Positions 8,453 to 17,376 of a stretch of 64,000 nucleotides of DNA are shown here, one piece after another. Both the position numbers and the translations under genes were made by a program. Origin of the DNA: Mesorhizobium japonicum MAFF 303099 (lineage in GTDB: Bacteria; Pseudomonadota; Alphaproteobacteria; Rhizobiales; Rhizobiaceae); the NCBI RefSeq assembly GCF_000009625.1, contig NC_002678.2, positions 4,434,001-4,498,000 on the forward strand, in the 5' to 3' direction. Below the pieces are notes generated by a model. It did no database searches and had not been told where the DNA came from. It worked only from the letters and a program-made list of their open reading frames with translations. Position 1 is the stretch's first letter; each line of letters opens with the position of its first letter.

Positions 8453-9862
8453 ATGGACTTGAACACGATTGAAAGCGACGACATCGGCAGCGTGGCCGGA
8501 GAGCCGGCAGTGCGCGCCACGGCCGCGAAAAAGGTCTTCATCAAGACCTATGGCTGCCAGATGAACGTCTATGATTCACAGCGCATGGGCGATGCGCTGG
8601 CCGCCGACGGCTACACCGCGACCGATGCCATCGACGAGGCCGATCTGGTGCTGCTCAACACCTGCCATATCAGGGAGAAGGCGGCGGAAAAGGTCTATTC
8701 CGAGCTCGGCCGCATCCGTGACATGAAGGCGGAGCGCGCCATCGCCGGCCGTGAACTGCTGATCGGCGTCGCCGGCTGCGTGGCGCAGGCCGAGGGCGCT
8801 GAGATCATCCGCCGTTCGCCGGCCGTCGACCTGGTCATCGGGCCGCAGACCTATCACCGTCTGCCCGACGTGCTGGCGCGGGTGCGCGGCGGCGAGAAGA
8901 TCGTCGAGACCGACTATGCCATCGAAGACAAGTTCGACCATCTGCCGCAGCCCAAGCGCGCCGAGGTCATCAAGCGCGGCGTCACCGCCTTCCTCACCGT
9001 GCAGGAGGGCTGCGACAAGTTCTGCACCTTCTGCGTCGTGCCCTATACAAGGGGCTCTGAAGTGTCGCGGCCGGTGGCGCAGATCGTCGCCGAGGCCGAA
9101 CGTCTGGCCGAAGCCGGCGTGCGCGAGGTGACGCTGCTTGGCCAGAACGTCAATGCCTGGCACGGCCAAGGCGAGAACGGCGAGGAATGGGGCCTTGGCC
9201 GCCTGCTGTTCCGGCTGGCCGAAATCCCTGGACTGGCGCGGCTGCGCTATACCACCAGCCACCCGCGCGACATGGACGACGAACTGATATCAGCCCACCG
9301 CGACCTGCCGTCGTTGATGCCCTATCTGCATCTGCCGGTGCAATCGGGGTCCGACCGCATCTTGAAGGCGATGAACCGCAGGCACACGGCCAGGGATTAT
9401 CTGGCCCTGCTCGACCGCATCCGTGCCGCGCGGCCCGATATCGCTTTGTCCGGCGACTTCATCGTCGGCTTCCCCGGCGAGACGGAGGCCGATTTCGAGG
9501 CGACCATGGAACTGGTGCGCCAGGTGAACTACGCCTCGGCCTTTTCGTTCAAATATTCGCCGCGCCCCGGCACGCCGGGCGCCGAGATGCCTGATCATGT
9601 GCCCGAAACGCTCAAGGACGAGCGGCTGCAGCGCCTGCAGGCACTGCTGTTGAAGCAGCAGCAGGGCTTCGGTTCGAGCCTGGTCGGCAGCACCATCGAC
9701 ACGCTGATCGAGAAGCCCGGCCGGCAGGCCGGCCAGAAGGTTGGCCGCACACCTTGGCTGCAGCCGGTTATTGTTGATGAAAAGGCCGGCGAAATCGGTG
9801 ACATTATCCAGGTGCGAATCACGAAGACGGGCTACAATAGCCTGTTCGCCGAATTGGCCTGA
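8453..9862 (+). CDS. miaB: tRNA-2-methylthio-N6-dimethylallyladenosine synthase
   Basis: 469 residues with the methylthiotransferase order: N-terminal UPF0004 domain with three cluster cysteines C35, C71 and C109, a radical SAM domain with CX3CX2C at C187, C191 and C194, and a C-terminal TRAM domain. It methylthiolates i6A37 of tRNAs reading UNN codons. I chose ATG 8453, just before [13 protein letters not shown] 8402 would add 17 residues but lacks a ribosome binding site. The stop overlaps the phoH start by one base (TGATG). Confidence 0.94.
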   Translation: MDLNTIESDDIGSVAGEPAVRATAAKKVFIKTYGCQMNVYDSQRMGDALAADGYTATDAIDEADLVLLNTCHIREKAAEKVYSELGRIRDMKAERAIAGRELLIGVAGCVAQAEGAEIIRRSPAVDLVIGPQTYHRLPDVLARVRGGEKIVETDYAIEDKFDHLPQPKRAEVIKRGVTAFLTVQEGCDKFCTFCVVPYTRGSEVSRPVAQIVAEAERLAEAGVREVTLLGQNVNAWHGQGENGEEWGLGRLLFRLAEIPGLARLRYTTSHPRDMDDELISAHRDLPSLMPYLHLPVQSGSDRILKAMNRRHTARDYLALLDRIRAARPDIALSGDFIVGFPGETEADFEATMELVRQVNYASAFSFKYSPRPGTPGAEMPDHVPETLKDERLQRLQALLLKQQQGFGSSLVGSTIDTLIEKPGRQAGQKVGRTPWLQPVIVDEKAGEIGDIIQVRITKTGYNSLFAELA

Positions 9863-10938
9863 TGGTCTCGGCAGATGAGGAGAGACGGTTGAGCGCAGCA
9901 GAGCTGAAGAACCTGCCCCCGGTACCGGCATCTGGGGCTTCTGACATGGCGCACATCGTTCTGACTTTCGACAACAACAAGCTTGCCAGCGCCCTTTACG
10001 GTCAGTTCGACGAGAACCTCGCCCGGCTCGAGCAGAAGCTCGGCGTCGATATCCGCTCGCGCGGCAACCAGCTGACCATCAAGGGGTCGGCTTCAGCCGC
10101 CGAACAGGCGCGCCGCGCCTTGGACAATCTCTACGGCATCCTGCAGAAGGGCGTCGATATCGGCCAGTCCGACGTCGATGGTGCCGTGCGCATGGCGGTC
10201 GCCGCCGACGATCAGCTGACGCTGCCGACGCTGGAGCGCAAGGGCAAGGTCTCCGCTGCACAGATCGCCACCCGCAAAAAGACCATCTATGCCCGTTCGC
10301 TGAACCAGGACGCCTATATGCGGGCGCTGGAACGGTCGGAGCTGGTGTTCGGCATCGGTCCGGCCGGCACTGGCAAGACCTATCTGGCGGTGGCGCATGC
10401 GGCGATGCTGCTCGAGCGCGGCATGGTCGAGCGCATCATCCTGTCGCGGCCGGCAGTCGAGGCCGGCGAGCGGCTGGGCTTCCTGCCTGGCGACATGAAG
10501 GAAAAGGTCGATCCCTATCTGCGGCCGCTCTATGACGCGCTCTACGACATGATGCCGGCCGACAAGGTCGAGCGCGCCATTGCCGCCGAAGTCATTGAAA
10601 TCGCGCCGCTCGCCTTTATGCGCGGCCGCACGCTGGCGCATGCCGCGGTCATCCTCGACGAGGCGCAGAACACCACGCCGATGCAGATGAAGATGTTCCT
10701 GACCCGTCTTGGCGAGAATTCGCGCATGATCGTCACCGGCGATCCGACGCAGATCGACCTTCCGCCGAGCACCAAATCGGGCCTGGTCGAAGCCTTGCGA
10801 GTCCTCGACGGCGTGGCCGGCGCGGTCACCGTGCGTTTCAACGATGTCGACGTGGTCCGCCATCCGCTGGTGGCGGAAATCGTCAGGGCCTATGACCGCG
10901 ACGCCAAATTGGCGCGCGGCCTCGGCGCCGAGAATTGA
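9862..10938 (+). CDS. phoH: PhoH family ATPase
   Basis: 358 residues. A KH-like N-terminal region (about 30-95) precedes the PhoH P-loop ATPase with Walker A GPAGTGKT at 166-173 and a Walker B-like ILDEAQN near 267-273. PhoH/YbeZ proteins associate with YbeY in ribosome assembly and RNA quality control, and here ybeY follows by 18 bases. Start is coupled to miaB through a one-base overlap. The N-terminal 20 residues are not conserved in type, so initiation could be slightly internal. Confidence 0.92.
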   Translation: MVSADEERRLSAAELKNLPPVPASGASDMAHIVLTFDNNKLASALYGQFDENLARLEQKLGVDIRSRGNQLTIKGSASAAEQARRALDNLYGILQKGVDIGQSDVDGAVRMAVAADDQLTLPTLERKGKVSAAQIATRKKTIYARSLNQDAYMRALERSELVFGIGPAGTGKTYLAVAHAAMLLERGMVERIILSRPAVEAGERLGFLPGDMKEKVDPYLRPLYDALYDMMPADKVERAIAAEVIEIAPLAFMRGRTLAHAAVILDEAQNTTPMQMKMFLTRLGENSRMIVTGDPTQIDLPPSTKSGLVEALRVLDGVAGAVTVRFNDVDVVRHPLVAEIVRAYDRDAKLARGLGAEN

Positions 10939-10956
10939 TTTTGACAATGCGGCTTC

Positions 10957-11457
10957 ATGCCTGAGGACAATTTATCCGGCGACGGGGGGCCCCCCGTCGA
11001 CATCGATATATCGGTCGAAGCGGGCGACTGGCCCGATGAGGCCGGCTTGGCGCGGCTAGTCGACCGCGCGGTTGACGCCGCTTTCGCCGAGACCGGCGTG
11101 ACAGGCCGTTCCGAGCTCAGCGTCGTTTTTTCCGACGACGCCCATATCCGGACCCTCAACGCCGAATGGCGCGGCAAGGACAAACCCACCAACGTCTTGT
11201 CTTTCCCGGCTTTTCCGTTCGCACAAGGGGGCCCGCTGCCGCCGATGCTGGGCGATATCGTGCTAGCCGCCGAGACGGTTTCCCGCGAGGCGGCACTGGA
11301 AGACAAGCCCGTGCAGAACCATATCACCCATCTCGTCATCCACGGCCTGCTGCATTTGCTGGGCCACGATCACGAGACCGACGCCGAGGCCGAGGCGATG
11401 GAGGCGATCGAACGCGCAGCGCTCGCAAGGCTTGCCATTCCCGATCCCTACGCGTAA
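10957..11457 (+). CDS. ybeY: Endoribonuclease YbeY (16S rRNA maturation)
   Basis: 166 residues ending in the zinc-binding signature [11 protein letters not shown], with the metal ligands H129, H133 and H139. YbeY acts in 16S rRNA 3'-end processing and ribosome quality control. The context phoH-ybeY-corC is the conserved bacterial arrangement. An acidic N-terminal extension of about 20 residues precedes the first conserved strand. Confidence 0.94.
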   Translation: MPEDNLSGDGGPPVDIDISVEAGDWPDEAGLARLVDRAVDAAFAETGVTGRSELSVVFSDDAHIRTLNAEWRGKDKPTNVLSFPAFPFAQGGPLPPMLGDIVLAAETVSREAALEDKPVQNHITHLVIHGLLHLLGHDHETDAEAEAMEAIERAALARLAIPDPYA

Positions 11458-11484
11458 CTACATCTGACAATTGACCGGACGACG

Positions 11485-12561
11485 ATGAACGACACACCAG
11501 AAACTGCCGCCCGCCCCGACGCCGGCAGTGCGCCCAAGGCTTCCGATACGTCGGAAGAGGGATCAAGTCCGAGTACCGTTACCGGCAGTGCAGCCAGCGA
11601 GCTTTCGCCTGCCGGACCCTCCCTGTTCGACCGTGTTTTGGGCCTGTTCAGGCAACGCAACGGCACCAGCCTGCGTGAGGAAATCGCCGGCGCGCTGGCC
11701 GAGACGGCGAGCGACGCCGAATCCTTCTCGCCTGGCGAACGCGCCATGCTCAACAACATCCTGCGGCTGCGCGAAGTGCGCGTCGAGGATGTCATGGTGC
11801 CGCGCGCCGATATCGAAGCGGTCGAGATCACCACAACGCTTGGCGATCTCCTGGGCACTTTCGAGCAATCCGGCCATTCCCGCATGCCGGTCTATTCCGA
11901 GACGCTCGATGACCCGCGCGGCATGGTCCATATCCGTGATGTGCTGGCCCACATCACCAAGCTCGCGCGCGTCAAAAAGGGGCGCACGACCAGGAAGACG
12001 CCCGTAGCCACGCAGCTCGATCTTGCCCAGGTCGACCTCGCGCGCACCATCGGCGAGCTCAATCTGATCCGCCAGGTTCTGTTCGTGCCGCCCTCGATGC
12101 TTGCTTCCGACTTGATGGGCCGCATGCAGACGACGCGTACGCAGATGGCGCTGGTCATCGACGAATATGGCGGCACCGACGGCCTTGTCTCGCTCGAGGA
12201 CATTGTCGAAATGGTCGTCGGCGACATCGAGGACGAGCATGACGACGACGAACCGATGATCACCCAGGCCGGTGACGGCGTCTTCATCGTCGACGGCAAG
12301 GCCGAGATCGACGAGGTCGCCAAGATGATCGGCGAGGATTTCGCCGCCGGCGAACATGGCGAATATGTCGACACGATCGGCGGCATGATCTTCAACACGC
12401 TTGGCCGCGTGCCGGCGCGGGGCGAGGTGGTACAGGCCATTCCAGGCTTCGAATTCCATGTGCTCGATGCCGATCCGCGCCGCGTCAAGCGCGTGCGCAT
12501 CGTGCAAAGCCAGAAGGGCGAGCGCCGCCGGCGCGCCACGGCGCGCACCGAACAGGCCTGA
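11485..12561 (+). CDS. CBS and CorC_HlyC domain protein (CorC/YbeX-like, cytosolic)
   Basis: 358 residues. A low-complexity N-terminus (1-50) is followed by two CBS domains (about 105-230; MVPRADIEAVEI and QMALVIDEYGGTDGLVSLED) and a C-terminal CorC_HlyC transporter-associated domain (about 250-340). There is no DUF21 membrane domain, so this is the soluble CorC form, linked to divalent metal homeostasis and, through neighbours phoH and ybeY, to ribosome biology. Old annotation as hemolysin is not supported. It starts 27 bases after ybeY. Confidence 0.87.
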   Translation: MNDTPETAARPDAGSAPKASDTSEEGSSPSTVTGSAASELSPAGPSLFDRVLGLFRQRNGTSLREEIAGALAETASDAESFSPGERAMLNNILRLREVRVEDVMVPRADIEAVEITTTLGDLLGTFEQSGHSRMPVYSETLDDPRGMVHIRDVLAHITKLARVKKGRTTRKTPVATQLDLAQVDLARTIGELNLIRQVLFVPPSMLASDLMGRMQTTRTQMALVIDEYGGTDGLVSLEDIVEMVVGDIEDEHDDDEPMITQAGDGVFIVDGKAEIDEVAKMIGEDFAAGEHGEYVDTIGGMIFNTLGRVPARGEVVQAIPGFEFHVLDADPRRVKRVRIVQSQKGERRRRATARTEQA

Positions 12562-12574
12562 GTTTCCGCTGCCG

Positions 12575-13045
12575 ATGACGGTGGACGACCCATTCAAGCA
12601 TTCAAGTCTGGGTTCCGGCGTATTTTACAGAAATCCTCGTGCCGCGCTGGTGTGGCTCGAAGCGGCTTTCGGCTTCGAGCGCAGCATGGTGGTGAGCGAC
12701 GCCGACGGAAACCTCGTCCACGCCGAAATGCGGTTCGGCGATTGCACTATCATCGTCGATTCCGAATGGAGCGACTATGTCGCGAGCCCGGCTTCGGTCT
12801 CGGGCAAGAACACGCAGTCGGTCTATGTCAGGCTGAAGGGTGGCCTGGATGCGCATTGCGAGCAGGCGCAGGCGGCCGGCGCCGACATAATCCAGGAGCC
12901 GACGGACCAGTTCTACGGCGAACGCCAGTACCGGGCCCGCGATCCGGAGGGCCATGTCTGGACCTTCACCCAGCCTATCCGTTGCGTTTCCCGCGAAGAG
13001 GCCGAGCGGTTGAGCGGCCTGCGCATCGACGGCTGGCACCGGTAA
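12575..13045 (+). CDS. VOC (glyoxalase/bleomycin-resistance superfamily) protein
   Basis: 156 residues with the PhnB-like VOC pattern: paired beta-alpha-beta-beta-beta modules, YRNPRAALVWLEAAFGFE at the N-terminus and GERQYRARDPEGHVWTFTQ near 115-133, where YRARDPEGHVW is the usual second-module signature. Ligand and reaction cannot be told. It starts 13 bases after the corC-like gene with no clear ribosome binding site, so it may be read through from that operon. It is the first of three genes standing where lnt is expected. Confidence 0.8.
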   Translation: MTVDDPFKHSSLGSGVFYRNPRAALVWLEAAFGFERSMVVSDADGNLVHAEMRFGDCTIIVDSEWSDYVASPASVSGKNTQSVYVRLKGGLDAHCEQAQAAGADIIQEPTDQFYGERQYRARDPEGHVWTFTQPIRCVSREEAERLSGLRIDGWHR

Positions 13046-13070
13046 CTGACCGATCTCCGCTGTGCGTCGC

Positions 13071-13832
13071 TCACAGCCGGAGACCTCCGATCGTATAGCC
13101 GCCGTCCACCATGATCTCCTGGCCAGTCACGAAGGCCGCATCGTCCGAAAGAAGCCAGGCAACCGTACCCGCAACATCTTCCGGTGTCCCGTTTCGGCGC
13201 AATGCCGTGTGCGCGGCAAGCCGGGCGGCCAGATCAGGACTGAGTACATCGTCGGCCATCGGCGTGAGGATGATCCCCGGATTGATGGCGTTGACCCGTA
13301 TGTTTCGAGGGCCTTGTTCCACCGCGAGCGTGCGCATCATGGCCAGCAGTGCACCCTTCGTGCTCGCATATGCCCCGGCGCCTGGCATCACGCTGCTCGC
13401 GGTCCACGAGGCGTTGATCAGGACGGCGCCACCTTCCAGGAACGGCAGGCAATGCTTGATGGTTAGAAACGTTCCGCGCAAGTTCGTGGCGATGAGCCCA
13501 TCGAAGTCGTCCGTCTCGGTATCCGCCAGCGGCTTGAACTCGCCTAGCACTCCTGCGTTGGCGAACAGTGCGTCCAAGCGTCCGAAGCGAGCGATGGTTT
13601 TTTCCACGGCCGCAGCGACCGCATCACCTCGCGAAATATCGCAGGTAATCGCCATGGCGGTGCCGCTTGCGGCCTCAATGTCCGAAACCAGTCGTTCGAG
13701 CGGCTCCGGCCGCCGCCCGACAAGGACGAGATGTGCTTCCTCCTCGGCCAAGCGAAGGGCTGCGGCACGGCCCATGCCCGTCCCCGCGCCAGTGATGAGG
13801 ACTGTTCTTTGTTTAAACCGTGATTGTGCCAC
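13071..13832 (-). CDS. SDR family NAD(P)-dependent oxidoreductase
   Basis: 253-residue classical short-chain dehydrogenase: the cofactor motif TGAGTGMG lies at about residues 13-20, NAG follows near 87, a catalytic serine in NASWTASS and YASTK near 158-162, and a C-terminal GQEIMVDGG. Substrate unknown. I prefer GTG 13832, which has AGGAG six bases upstream, over GTG 13859, which would add nine residues. It is divergent from the LysR gene at 13933, the usual layout for a regulator and its target, so the LysR protein probably controls it. Confidence 0.88.
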   Translation of the reverse strand: MAQSRFKQRTVLITGAGTGMGRAAALRLAEEEAHLVLVGRRPEPLERLVSDIEAASGTAMAITCDISRGDAVAAAVEKTIARFGRLDALFANAGVLGEFKPLADTETDDFDGLIATNLRGTFLTIKHCLPFLEGGAVLINASWTASSVMPGAGAYASTKGALLAMMRTLAVEQGPRNIRVNAINPGIILTPMADDVLSPDLAARLAAHTALRRNGTPEDVAGTVAWLLSDDAAFVTGQEIMVDGGYTIGGLRL

Positions 13833-13888
13833 GCCGTGCTCCTGAGTGGGTTTGGTCACGGGCGTTGTAATTGGAAGGCATGTGGCTG

Positions 13889-13905
13889 ATAATTGTCAAA
13901 ATTAT
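13889..13905. promoter_or_regulatory. Inverted repeat in the SDR-lysR divergent promoter region
   Basis: ATAATT-N5-AATTAT (13889-13894 and 13900-13905) is a perfect inverted repeat in an AT-rich island between the divergent genes. It contains T-N11-A spacing as in LysR-type binding sites. Binding by the neighbouring regulator is inference. Confidence 0.5.
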
Positions 13906-13932
13906 TGGATCATTTGAAAGCGTTGGTATTGA

Positions 13933-14877
13933 ATGGACCTCTTTCGCTCCATGCAGGTTTTCGTGGCCACCGTTCAGGCAGGTTCGATGAGCTCCGCTGC
14001 TGCCCAAGTGGGGCTCTCTCCGGCCATGGTCGGGCAGCATGTCGCGGCTTTGGAAGAGCGGCTGGGTACACGCCTTCTGAACCGGACCACACGCCGTCAG
14101 AGCCTGACTGATTTTGGGGCAAGTTACATCGAGCAATGCCGGGACATCCTCGACCGCGTGGCCATCGCGGATCGGGAGGCCGAGGCGCTGCAAACGGGAG
14201 CACGCGGGCAGTTGCGGGTCACGGCGCCGACGACATTCGGGGCGGAAGTTCTGGTTCCCGCGCTGCGGCGCTATCGCGAGCTTGCCCCCGAAGTGACGCT
14301 CGACATCACGCTGACGGACAGAAACGTCGATCTCGTGGAGGAAGGCTTCGACATAGCGTTCCGCATCGGCACGCTTCCCGACAATCACCTGATTGCGCGC
14401 AGCCTTGCTCCCTACCGGATGATGATCTGTGCCGCGCCGGATTATCTGGTGCGCAAAGGCATGCCAGAACACCCTAGCGAGCTTTCTAGCCACGAAGTCG
14501 TCGGCTTCACTCCAGCAGCGCGGTCGCCCTGGAGGATGTCGAAAGGTGGCGACGTAGTGGAGGTGGAGCCCGCTTGGACGGTTACGGTCAACAGCGGCCA
14601 GGCGGTGCGGACGGCCGCCCGCGCGGGTTTGGGTGTAGTCATGCAACCAGCCATCCTTCTCAGCCCTGATGTGCAGGCCGGGCAGCTCGTCCAGCTTTTT
14701 CCCGATTGGCATCTGCGCGAACGACCCATGTCGCTCCTCTACCATCGCGATCGACGCATGACGCCGCGCCTGCGCAGCTTCATCTCTTTCGCAGCGGCGG
14801 AATTTGGGGTCGTCGCAGAGGATCAAGCCTCCGAGGTCGGCGAAACCTCCGGATTGGTGCGCGACTTCGACGTATAG
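13933..14877 (+). CDS. LysR family transcriptional regulator
   Basis: 314 residues with an N-terminal winged helix-turn-helix (about 1-60; GSMSSAAAQVGLSPAMVGQHVAALEERLG spans the recognition region) and a LysR substrate-binding domain (about 90-295; RVTAPTTFGAEVLVPAL, then DNHLIARSLAPYRMMICAAPDYL). It resembles the large CrgA-like subgroup that regulates adjacent oxidoreductases. Divergent from the SDR gene with a candidate LysR site between them. The ribosome binding site is weak. Confidence 0.92.
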   Translation: MDLFRSMQVFVATVQAGSMSSAAAQVGLSPAMVGQHVAALEERLGTRLLNRTTRRQSLTDFGASYIEQCRDILDRVAIADREAEALQTGARGQLRVTAPTTFGAEVLVPALRRYRELAPEVTLDITLTDRNVDLVEEGFDIAFRIGTLPDNHLIARSLAPYRMMICAAPDYLVRKGMPEHPSELSSHEVVGFTPAARSPWRMSKGGDVVEVEPAWTVTVNSGQAVRTAARAGLGVVMQPAILLSPDVQAGQLVQLFPDWHLRERPMSLLYHRDRRMTPRLRSFISFAAAEFGVVAEDQASEVGETSGLVRDFDV

Positions 14878-15057
14878 ATGAGGCTTGCATCGATGGCGCG
14901 GGCAAGCTTGTCGTAGTGGCTCTGCCCTGGTGCTGAAAATCTCGCAACGGGTTCCGAGCCGAAACTCGGGCCGGGCGGAGCCGGGTCGGTCCCGTTTGGA
15001 GCGCGGGCCGCGGCCTGATAAATCTTGCGTCCTGATTCGCGCGACTCGGAAGTATGC

Positions 15058-16650
15058 ATGGAGCGCCTGGCCGGCCGGATAATTCTGCTTTGGGGTTGGC
15101 GGCGTGCGCTCGTGGCCTTTCTTGCCGGGGCGCTGGCGGTGCTTGGCCAGGCGCCTTACGATTTCTTCGCCGCCTGCTTCATCTCGTTTCCGCTGCTGGT
15201 CTGGCTGCTCGATGGCGCGACCGGCGAAGCTTCCGGCAGCCTTTTCAGACGCTTGCTGCCGGCCTTCGCCGTCGGCTGGTGGTTCGGCTTCGGCTATTTC
15301 CTCGCCGGTCTCTGGTGGATCGGCTCGGCGCTGCTGGTCGAGGCCGATGAGTTTGCCTGGGCACTTCCCTTCGCCGTGGTCGGCATTCCCTTCGCGCTGG
15401 CCTTTTTCTACGGCTTCGCGACGCTGGTCGCCCGGCTTCTGTGGAGCAGTGATATCGGCCGCATCGCCGCCCTTGCCTTCGGCTTCGGGCTGACAGAGTG
15501 GCTGCGCGGCTTCCTGTTCACTGGTTTTCCCTGGAATGCCATTGGCTACGCGGCAATGCCCGTGCCTCTCCTCATGCAGAGCGTTTCGGTGACCGGCATG
15601 ATCGGCATGAACGTGCTTGCCGTGTTCCTCTTTTCATTGCCGGCGCTGCTGGTGGCGCGCCGGCATCTTCGCCTGGGCGCGGCACTGTTCGTGCTGCTTG
15701 CATCAGCCCATGTCGGTTTCGGCTACATCAGGCTTGCCGCTCCTGAAAAACCGGCCGAGCGCAGCCTGGATGTCCGCATTGTCCAACCGGCCGTCGACCT
15801 GTCGGAAAAATGGGATGCCTCGGTGCGCGACCGCATCTTCGCCACCTTGCTCGGCCTGTCCGCCAAGGCGCCGGACCCCGGTCACGGCAAGCCACAACTC
15901 ATTCTCTGGCCGGAAACCTCGGTGCCTTTCCTCTTCACCGAACGGCCTGACGCGCTGACGGCGCTGGGCGACATGCTGGCCGATGGCCAGATGCTGATTG
16001 CCGGGGTCGTTCGCGAGGAAGGGGGCTCGGCGGCCAGCACAGACAGCCGCTATTACAATTCCGTGGTGGCGATCAACGACAGGGGCGAAATCACTGACGC
16101 CGTCGACAAGGTCCATCTGGTGCCGTTCGGCGAGTACCTGCCTTTCGGCGACCTGCTCAACCGTTTCGGCATCGCGCAGCTTGTCGCCGGACCGGTGACG
16201 TTCGCCGCCGGCAACGAGCGCCACGCCATCTCACTGCCGGGCGGCATCCGTGCCCTGCCTTTTATCTGTTACGAGGTGATCTTTCCCGATCTTGTGGCAG
16301 TTGACGCTACGTCAGCGCAGCTTATTGTGAACGTTACCAATGATGCCTGGTTCGGGGACACACCGGGACCGTATCAGCATTTCAGGCAGGCCCAGATTCG
16401 CGCGGTGGAGAACGGATTGCCCTTGCTGCGTGCTGCCAACAACGGCATCTCGGCCGTCGTCGATCCGCGCGGACGCATCGTCGATGCGCTGGCGATCGAC
16501 GCGCGCGGAGCCATCGATGTGAAGGTGCCGATTTCTGGACAGGCGGTCGTTTCCTCGGCCCAGCGGCGCATTAACGGAATGCTGATCATGTTGCTGTTTG
16601 CGCTGGTGGGGGCACTGTTGAACGTAAGGCAAAGGCTACGGGTGAATTGA
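15058..16650 (+). CDS. lnt: Apolipoprotein N-acyltransferase
   Basis: 530-residue inner membrane enzyme that adds the third acyl chain to lipoproteins. An N-terminal multi-span membrane region (about 15-220) is followed by a periplasmic nitrilase-like domain with the catalytic triad E286 (WPETSVPF), K351 ([12 protein letters not shown]) and C404 (ICYEV), and a final membrane segment. The start at ATG 15058 gives [18 protein letters not shown]; the TTG at 15025 is less likely. In related genomes lnt directly follows the corC-like gene; here three genes intervene. The rhizobial homologue was described as actA, an acid tolerance gene. Confidence 0.95.
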
Positions 16651-16697
16651 CAGTCGACACATTAGAAACTCATACTGTATCGCCTGAAAATTTCTCG

Positions 16698-16737
16698 AAG
16701 CCGGTGGATCGTCTGTTGGGGCAGTCGCCTCCGGCTT
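16698..16737 (+). terminator. Probable terminator or leader hairpin between lnt and phrR
   Basis: Arms AAGCCGG (16698-16704) and CCGGCTT (16731-16737) form a 7-bp stem around a 26-base loop, followed by a run of T through 16742. It sits 51 bases before the phrR-like ATG, so it may end lnt transcripts or attenuate the downstream gene. Confidence 0.55.
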
Positions 16738-16788
16738 TTTTTGGGCAGGAAAAAAATCACAAAGCCGAAAAAATTCGGCGAGGAAAAA

Positions 16789-17208
16789 ATGACAGAAGAA
16801 AACAAGAAGAAACCCAATCCCATCGACATCCACGTTGGAAGCCGCGTCCGGCTTCGCCGCAACATGCTCGGAATGAGCCAGGAAAAGCTGGGCGAAAATC
16901 TCGGCATCACATTTCAACAGATCCAGAAATATGAAAAGGGCACCAACCGCGTCGGCGCCAGCCGGCTGCAGGCGATAGCCTCGATACTCGGCGTGCCCGT
17001 CGCCTTCTTCTTCGAGGATGCGCCGGGCCAGGAAGCGGCGCCCGGTCGCGGCTTTTCCGAGGATGCGTCAATGGCTTTCGCCGTCGAGTTTTGCGGCAGT
17101 CCCGAAGGCCTTCAGCTCAACCGGGCCTTCGTCAAGATCGCCGACGTCAAGGTGCGCCGCAGGATCATCGATCTGGTGAAGTCACTCGCAGCGGACGACC
17201 TGGACTGA
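16789..17208 (+). CDS. XRE-family HTH regulator, PhrR/PraR-like
   Basis: 139 residues with a Cro/C1-type helix-turn-helix (about 13-70: RVRLRRNMLGMSQEKLGENL, then FQQIQKYEKGTNRVGASRLQ). The start at ATG 16789 follows GAGGAAAAA. The location between lnt (actA) and metK matches Sinorhizobium phrR, described as a pH-responsive gene, and the PraR regulators of Azorhizobium and Rhizobium, which affect biofilm and symbiotic gene expression. The C-terminal half (about 80-139) carries the conserved RRRIIDLVKSLA. DNA targets cannot be read from the sequence. Confidence 0.88.
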   Translation: MTEENKKKPNPIDIHVGSRVRLRRNMLGMSQEKLGENLGITFQQIQKYEKGTNRVGASRLQAIASILGVPVAFFFEDAPGQEAAPGRGFSEDASMAFAVEFCGSPEGLQLNRAFVKIADVKVRRRIIDLVKSLAADDLD

Positions 17209-17225
17209 CCCTCGATAAGCCTCGA

Positions 17226-17247
17226 ACCGGCGGCATTCGCCGCCGGT
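17226..17247 (+). terminator. GC-rich hairpin after the phrR-like gene
   Basis: ACCGGCGGC (17226-17234) and GCCGCCGGT (17239-17247) make a perfect 9-bp stem with a 4-base loop, 18 bases after the stop codon. No T run follows, so it may be a weak terminator or an RNA stability element. The rest of the spacer to metK shows no riboswitch I can recognise. Confidence 0.45.
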
Positions 17248-17376
17248 GGCACAAGATATCGACATCGACAGTCGTGCCAGAATGGCGGCAACGCTTGACG
17301 AGCGGCGCTTTGCCCCGCTAACACGTGGCGCGCCAAAATCGGCAGCCTGCCGATCGTTTTTCAAGAGGGGACACCC

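Noticed and set aside
17209..17376. SAM riboswitch upstream of metK
   Set aside because: I could not fit a known SAM-I, SAM-II or SAM/SAH riboswitch pattern; only a plain 9-bp hairpin is present. A covariance-model search would settle it.
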